From positions 124,001 through 188,000 of the forward strand of contig NZ_CP048263.1 of the NCBI RefSeq assembly GCF_019469165.1: 64,000 nucleotides of DNA, read 5' to 3'. Position 1 is the first letter of the stretch. Each line of letters begins with the position of its first letter. Under the pieces are notes generated by a model, which ran no database searches, was not told where the DNA came from, and was given only the letters and a program-made list of their open reading frames with translations. This document shows, in pieces, positions 60,127 through 64,000 of this stretch. The DNA comes from Gilliamella sp. ESL0443 (GTDB lineage: Bacteria; Pseudomonadota; Gammaproteobacteria; Enterobacterales; Orbaceae). A program made the translations under genes and the position numbers.

Positions 60127-61368
60127 TTAGAACAATAATCTTGCTCGAATTGTACCAGCGACATTTTTTAGTTTAACTAATAACTCTTCTGCTTTATTTT
60201 GTTCTACTCTATCAATATCAATCACAACATAACCAATTTTAGAATCAGTCTGTAAATACTGAGCTGAAATGTTTAGACCTTGTTCTGCAAATAGCGTATT
60301 TATTGCAGTCAACACGCCGGGTTGATTGTGATGAATATTAATAAATCGACTAGATCCTTTTGCCGGAATCGGTAATGATGCTTCAGGGAAGTTAACCGCT
60401 GAAAGTGTTGCGCCTGTATCAGAATATTTTGCCAACTTGGTTGCAACTTCAATACCGATATTTTCTTGAGCTTCAGTAGTTGAACCGCCGATATGTGGGG
60501 TAATAATGACATTATCAAATTTACACAGTGGTGATTCGAATGGATCGCTATTAGTTGCCGGTTCACTAGGGAAAACGTCAATAGCAGCACCACTAAGTTT
60601 ATTGTTTTCCAACGCTTGAGTTAAGGCTTCAATATCAATCACACTACCGCGAGAGGCATTAATCAATATAGAGCCTGATTTCATCATGTCGATTTCTGAT
60701 TTGCCAATCATTTTAATTGTGGTTGAGTTTTCTGGAACATGCATACTTACAATATCACTCATGGCAAGTAATTCTTTCATGGATGAAATTTGTTTGGCAT
60801 TGCCTAATGGTAATTTAGTTTCGATATCATAAAAATAAACATTCATGCCTAATGATTCAGCCAATACGCTTAATTGACTACCGATATGGCCATAACCAAT
60901 GATACCTAAATTTTTACCACGCGCTTCATGAGAACCTGTGGCTAATTTGTTCCATTTTCCCTGGTGAGCTTTGGCATTAGCTTCAGGTACTCGGCGAAGT
61001 AATAAAATCGCTTCAGCCAATACTAGCTCTGCAACAGAACGCGTATTAGAAAACGGTGCATTAAAAACAGGAATTCCTTTAACGGTTGCAGCATCAAGTT
61101 CAACTTGATTGGTTCCAATACAGAAACAACCAATTCCTGCAAGTTTTGGGGCAGCATCGATTATATCTTTTGTTAAATGTGTTCTTGAGCGAATACCAAT
61201 AAATCTTGCATCTTTAATTGCCGCTTCAAGTTCGGATTTGGATAGCGCACCTTTATGATATTCAATGTTGTTAAAGCCTGCCGATTTAAGTGTTTCAATC
61301 GCGCTAGGGTGGACACCTTCAAGTAACAGAAACTTGTTTTCATCTTTGGTTAACGCTTGAACAACCAT
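60127..61368 (-). CDS. serA: D-3-phosphoglycerate dehydrogenase
   Basis: This 413-residue enzyme (410 in E. coli) starts serine synthesis. The NAD site is LGIIGYGHIGSQLSVLAESL near residue 157. The catalytic Arg, Glu and His are in INASRGSVIDIEAL, DVFPSEP and TPHIGGSTTEAQENIG. A C-terminal ACT domain (residues ~340-413, with NQPGVLTAINTLFAEQG) should bind serine for feedback. AGAGGAAG precedes the ATG. It lies downstream of rpiA on the same strand, as in E. coli. Confidence 0.97.
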   Translation of the reverse strand: MVVQALTKDENKFLLLEGVHPSAIETLKSAGFNNIEYHKGALSKSELEAAIKDARFIGIRSRTHLTKDIIDAAPKLAGIGCFCIGTNQVELDAATVKGIPVFNAPFSNTRSVAELVLAEAILLLRRVPEANAKAHQGKWNKLATGSHEARGKNLGIIGYGHIGSQLSVLAESLGMNVYFYDIETKLPLGNAKQISSMKELLAMSDIVSMHVPENSTTIKMIGKSEIDMMKSGSILINASRGSVIDIEALTQALENNKLSGAAIDVFPSEPATNSDPFESPLCKFDNVIITPHIGGSTTEAQENIGIEVATKLAKYSDTGATLSAVNFPEASLPIPAKGSSRFINIHHNQPGVLTAINTLFAEQGLNISAQYLQTDSKIGYVVIDIDRVEQNKAEELLVKLKNVAGTIRARLLF

Positions 61369-61438
61369 TTCTTCCTCTCTATCTTTAATATTTAAAACAA
61401 TTTGTCATGCAAAGTTATTAATTAAAAAAAGTAATTTA

Positions 61439-62098
61439 TTATTTTTTTATTTCTTTCACACCAGAACTCGTGCCTACCAAAGCGATATCAGCGCCTTTAT
61501 TAGCGAATAACCCTACTGTGACGACACCGGCAATACTATTAATCCTATCTTCTAATTCCATTGGTTTTGCAATTACAAGGTCGTGAACATCTAAAATAAC
61601 ATTGCCATTGTCAGTAACCACTCCTTGACGGTAGATAGGTTTGCCGCCAAGTTTGAATAATTCTCGAGCAACATAAGAACGGGCCATCGGAATGACTTCT
61701 ACTGGAAGTGGAAATTTCCCGAGAACGTCGACCACTTTTGACTCATCAACGATACAGATAAATTGTTTTGCCAGAGCCGATACTATTTTTTCACGTGTTA
61801 ACGCGGCTCCCCCGCCTTTAATCATTTGCATATTATGATTAATTTCATCTGCTCCATCGACATAAATATCTAAGCTATCAACGTCATTACAGTCTAAAAC
61901 TGGAATACCATAGCTTTTTAATTTTTGGGTTGACGCTTCTGAACTAGAGACAGTTCCTTTTATCTGATCTTTTATTGTTGCAAGAGCATCAATAAAGTGA
62001 GCCGCAGTAGAACCTGTGCCTACGCCTACTAATGAATCTGGTTTAACAAATTTAAGGGCTGACCAACCTACTGCTTTTTTTAGTTCATCTTGTGTCAT
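61439..62098 (-). CDS. rpiA: Ribose-5-phosphate isomerase A
   Basis: From ATG 62098 this is 219 residues, the same as E. coli RpiA, beginning [19 protein letters not shown] longer frame from 62131 adds unconserved residues. Active-site segments are [31 protein letters not shown] and [11 protein letters not shown]. It interconverts ribose-5-phosphate and ribulose-5-phosphate. It is divergent from argP. Confidence 0.97.
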   Translation of the reverse strand: MTQDELKKAVGWSALKFVKPDSLVGVGTGSTAAHFIDALATIKDQIKGTVSSSEASTQKLKSYGIPVLDCNDVDSLDIYVDGADEINHNMQMIKGGGAALTREKIVSALAKQFICIVDESKVVDVLGKFPLPVEVIPMARSYVARELFKLGGKPIYRQGVVTDNGNVILDVHDLVIAKPMELEDRINSIAGVVTVGLFANKGADIALVGTSSGVKEIKK

Positions 62099-62306
62099 GA
62101 TATCACCGTGTGTAAATATAATTTTGATCAAAAAATTAAAATTTTAAAAGCAAAATTGTTTAAGATATGGCATAGTACCCAATTGGGAAGCAAAAATCAT
62201 TAGTATTTTAAGAAAATCTATAAGGTTTTAGATCTATTTCAAATTTTTTGCAAAATTAAAATAGCTTGAATGACCAAGCGAAGATCAAATCATTAGTAAA
62301 GAGATT

Positions 62307-63212
62307 ATGAAGCGTCCAGATTATAGAGCATTACAAGCATTAGATGCAGTGATAAAAGAACGAGGATTTGAACGAGCAGCTGACAAATTGTGTATTACGC
62401 AACCAGCAGTATCGCAACGCATTAAGCAATTAGAAAGCTTTTTTGGTCAGCAACTATTAGTAAGAACGATTCCTCCAAAAGCGACTAAACAAGGTGAGCA
62501 TCTTTTAGGATTATTGCATCAAGTTGAATTATTAGAACAACAATGGTTAGGTGACAATGAGCAAAATACTACGCCATTGTCATTATCAATTGCAATTAAT
62601 GCTGACTCTTTAGCAACTTGGTTTTTACCCGCTTTAAAACCAGTTTTAGATAAAAATATTTTACGCTTTGATATTCAAGTCAAAGATGAAGAGCATACGT
62701 TAGAACTTCTACGCTTAGGTACTGTCGTTGCTGCAATTAGCATTCAACCCAATCCTTTACCGGGATGTTTATCTGATTTATTAGGGGCATTGGATTATAT
62801 TTTTGTTGCTTCTCCTGAGTTTGCTAAAAAATACTTTCCTAATGGTGTTACTCGTTCATCGCTTTTAAAAGCGCCTGCAGTGGCATTTGACCATTTGGAT
62901 GATATGCACCAAGCCTTTTTGCAAGAAAATTTTAGTCTTACACCAGGTAGTGTTATTTGCCATATTACTAGTTCATCTGAAGCTTTTGTCCAATTGGCTA
63001 AACAAGGTTCTGCATGTTGTATGATACCAATGTTACAAGTTGAACAAGAGTTAAAAAATGGTGAATTGGTTAATTTAACGGAAGGCTTATTTCAAAGACG
63101 TATGCTGTATTGGCATCGCTTTGCTCCAGAAAGTAGCGTGATGCAAAATATTTCTGAAACATTGATTTGTTACGCTCAACGTATATTGTCGCAGCCTCAA
63201 GATCGGAAATAA
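62307..63212 (+). CDS. argP: LysR-type regulator ArgP (IciA)
   Basis: This 301-residue LysR regulator (297 in E. coli) starts [20 protein letters not shown] with the helix-turn-helix [20 protein letters not shown] at residues ~19-38. Its place next to divergent rpiA and serA matches the enteric argP locus. It senses lysine and arginine and controls genes such as argO and dapB in relatives. Confidence 0.92.
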   Translation: MKRPDYRALQALDAVIKERGFERAADKLCITQPAVSQRIKQLESFFGQQLLVRTIPPKATKQGEHLLGLLHQVELLEQQWLGDNEQNTTPLSLSIAINADSLATWFLPALKPVLDKNILRFDIQVKDEEHTLELLRLGTVVAAISIQPNPLPGCLSDLLGALDYIFVASPEFAKKYFPNGVTRSSLLKAPAVAFDHLDDMHQAFLQENFSLTPGSVICHITSSSEAFVQLAKQGSACCMIPMLQVEQELKNGELVNLTEGLFQRRMLYWHRFAPESSVMQNISETLICYAQRILSQPQDRK

Positions 63213-63288
63213 TTGTCAAATTAGCTATTTTGAGCTAAATGTAGAACTGTCCCATTTACCCTATCTCATAATTTATAGAGCTAAAAAG

Positions 63289-64000
63289 ATGAGCCAATTG
63301 AAAAACGATCGTTATTTACGTGCATTACAATGTTTACCTGTGGATTACACGCCAATTTGGATGATGCGCCAAGCCGGTCGATACTTACCTGAATATCGGC
63401 AGCTTAGGGCTAAAGCTGGTGATTTTATGACGATGTGCCAAACACCAGAACTTGCCTGTGAAGCAACTTTACAACCCATTCGGCGATTTGATCTTGATGC
63501 TGCTATTATTTTTTCAGATATTTTAACCATTCCCGATGCAATGGGACTTGGTTTATATTTTGAAACAGGCGAAGGGCCTAAATTTAAAAAAACGATTTCT
63601 TGTTTAGATGATATTGCACAATTGCCTATACCAGATCCAGGACAATCTCTCAAATATGTAATGGATGCTATTGGGTTAACGAAAAAAGAGTTAGGTGGCA
63701 AAGTTCCATTAATTGGCTTTTCTGGTAGTCCATGGACTTTAGCAACTTATATGGTTGAAGGCGGTAGTAGTAAGACCTTTACTAAAATAAAAAAGATGCT
63801 TTATTGTGCACCTAAAGCATTACATTTGCTGCTAGAAAAATTAGCTAACAGTGTAATATTGTATTTAAATGCTCAAATTGAAGCTGGCGCCCAATCGATT
63901 ATGATATTTGATACTTGGGGCGGGGTGCTTAGCCATGAAAGTTATCGAGCGTTTTCTTTGTATTATATGGAACTTATCTTATCTCAACTAAAAAGGGGTA
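63289..64000 (+). CDS. hemE: Uroporphyrinogen decarboxylase (3' partial)
   Basis: The first 237 codons are present and the gene runs off the right edge. It begins [20 protein letters not shown] and has the active-site [16 protein letters not shown] near residue 24, the catalytic Asp in [20 protein letters not shown] near 75, and [17 protein letters not shown] near 145. It converts uroporphyrinogen III to coproporphyrinogen III in heme synthesis. No strong ribosome site precedes ATG 63289. Confidence 0.96.
   Translation, partial: MSQLKNDRYLRALQCLPVDYTPIWMMRQAGRYLPEYRQLRAKAGDFMTMCQTPELACEATLQPIRRFDLDAAIIFSDILTIPDAMGLGLYFETGEGPKFKKTISCLDDIAQLPIPDPGQSLKYVMDAIGLTKKELGGKVPLIGFSGSPWTLATYMVEGGSSKTFTKIKKMLYCAPKALHLLLEKLANSVILYLNAQIEAGAQSIMIFDTWGGVLSHESYRAFSLYYMELILSQLKRG

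Overview
The window reads as chromosome of an AT-rich gammaproteobacterium. Nearly every housekeeping protein resembles its Escherichia coli counterpart in length and sequence, and local gene orders are enteric-like (yceD-rpmF-plsX-fabH-fabD-fabG-acpP-fabF, dnaE/accA, rppH-lgt-thyA, lpoA-yraN-diaA, argP/rpiA/serA, murI followed by an rRNA operon). The 16S sequence, the low GC content and the many sugar-uptake systems suggest the Orbaceae, most likely a Gilliamella-type bee-gut symbiont. That assignment is from memory of the 16S sequence and was not searched.

Layout. 1-7005: an accessory catabolic locus with a glycine-rich SFCGS protein (cut by the window edge), DUF4312, two membrane proteins (DUF4311, DUF4310), an amidohydrolase, a DgaE-type PLP lyase, a KDGP aldolase and a PRD regulator. 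It looks like an uncharacterised uptake and degradation route for an amino-sugar acid. 7205-13527: fatty-acid/phospholipid synthesis cluster. 13758-24273: gldA, dnaE, accA, dgkA, rlmJ, an unknown membrane protein, sprT, metK with a MetJ-type box, murI. 24311-29870: a complete rRNA operon (16S, tRNA-Ile, tRNA-Ala, 23S, 5S) with an rrn P1-like promoter, boxA elements and a terminator. 29943-46553: ygjV-like gene, rppH-lgt-thyA, lpxL, rlmM, lpoA-yraN-diaA, gyrA, gltP, rpmB-rpmG, aroE, ydiL-like gene, aroL, and argA behind two ARG boxes.

46595-59948 is a sugar-uptake island. On the minus strand are an orphan ascorbate/galactitol-type PTS EIIC with a CRP-type promoter, a 53-codon remnant of a secreted beta-helix pectinase-like enzyme, and a sorbose operon (EIIA, EIIB, EIIC, EIID, sorE, SorC-type regulator). 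After mutH, an FMN reductase and dps comes a complete plus-strand sorbitol operon (srlA-srlE-srlB-srlD-gutM-srlR). The sorbose operon has no sorD. SrlD carries out the same step, so the two neighbouring systems probably converge on sorbitol-6-phosphate and share SrlD to make fructose-6-phosphate.

60127-64000 holds serA, rpiA, argP and the 5' part of hemE. A short motif, AAAAAAAGTTGAGGA(G/A)CGG followed by two G or C and a T run, occurs three times between genes (7095-7122, 32836-32861, 59965-59990). I cannot assign it to a known element.
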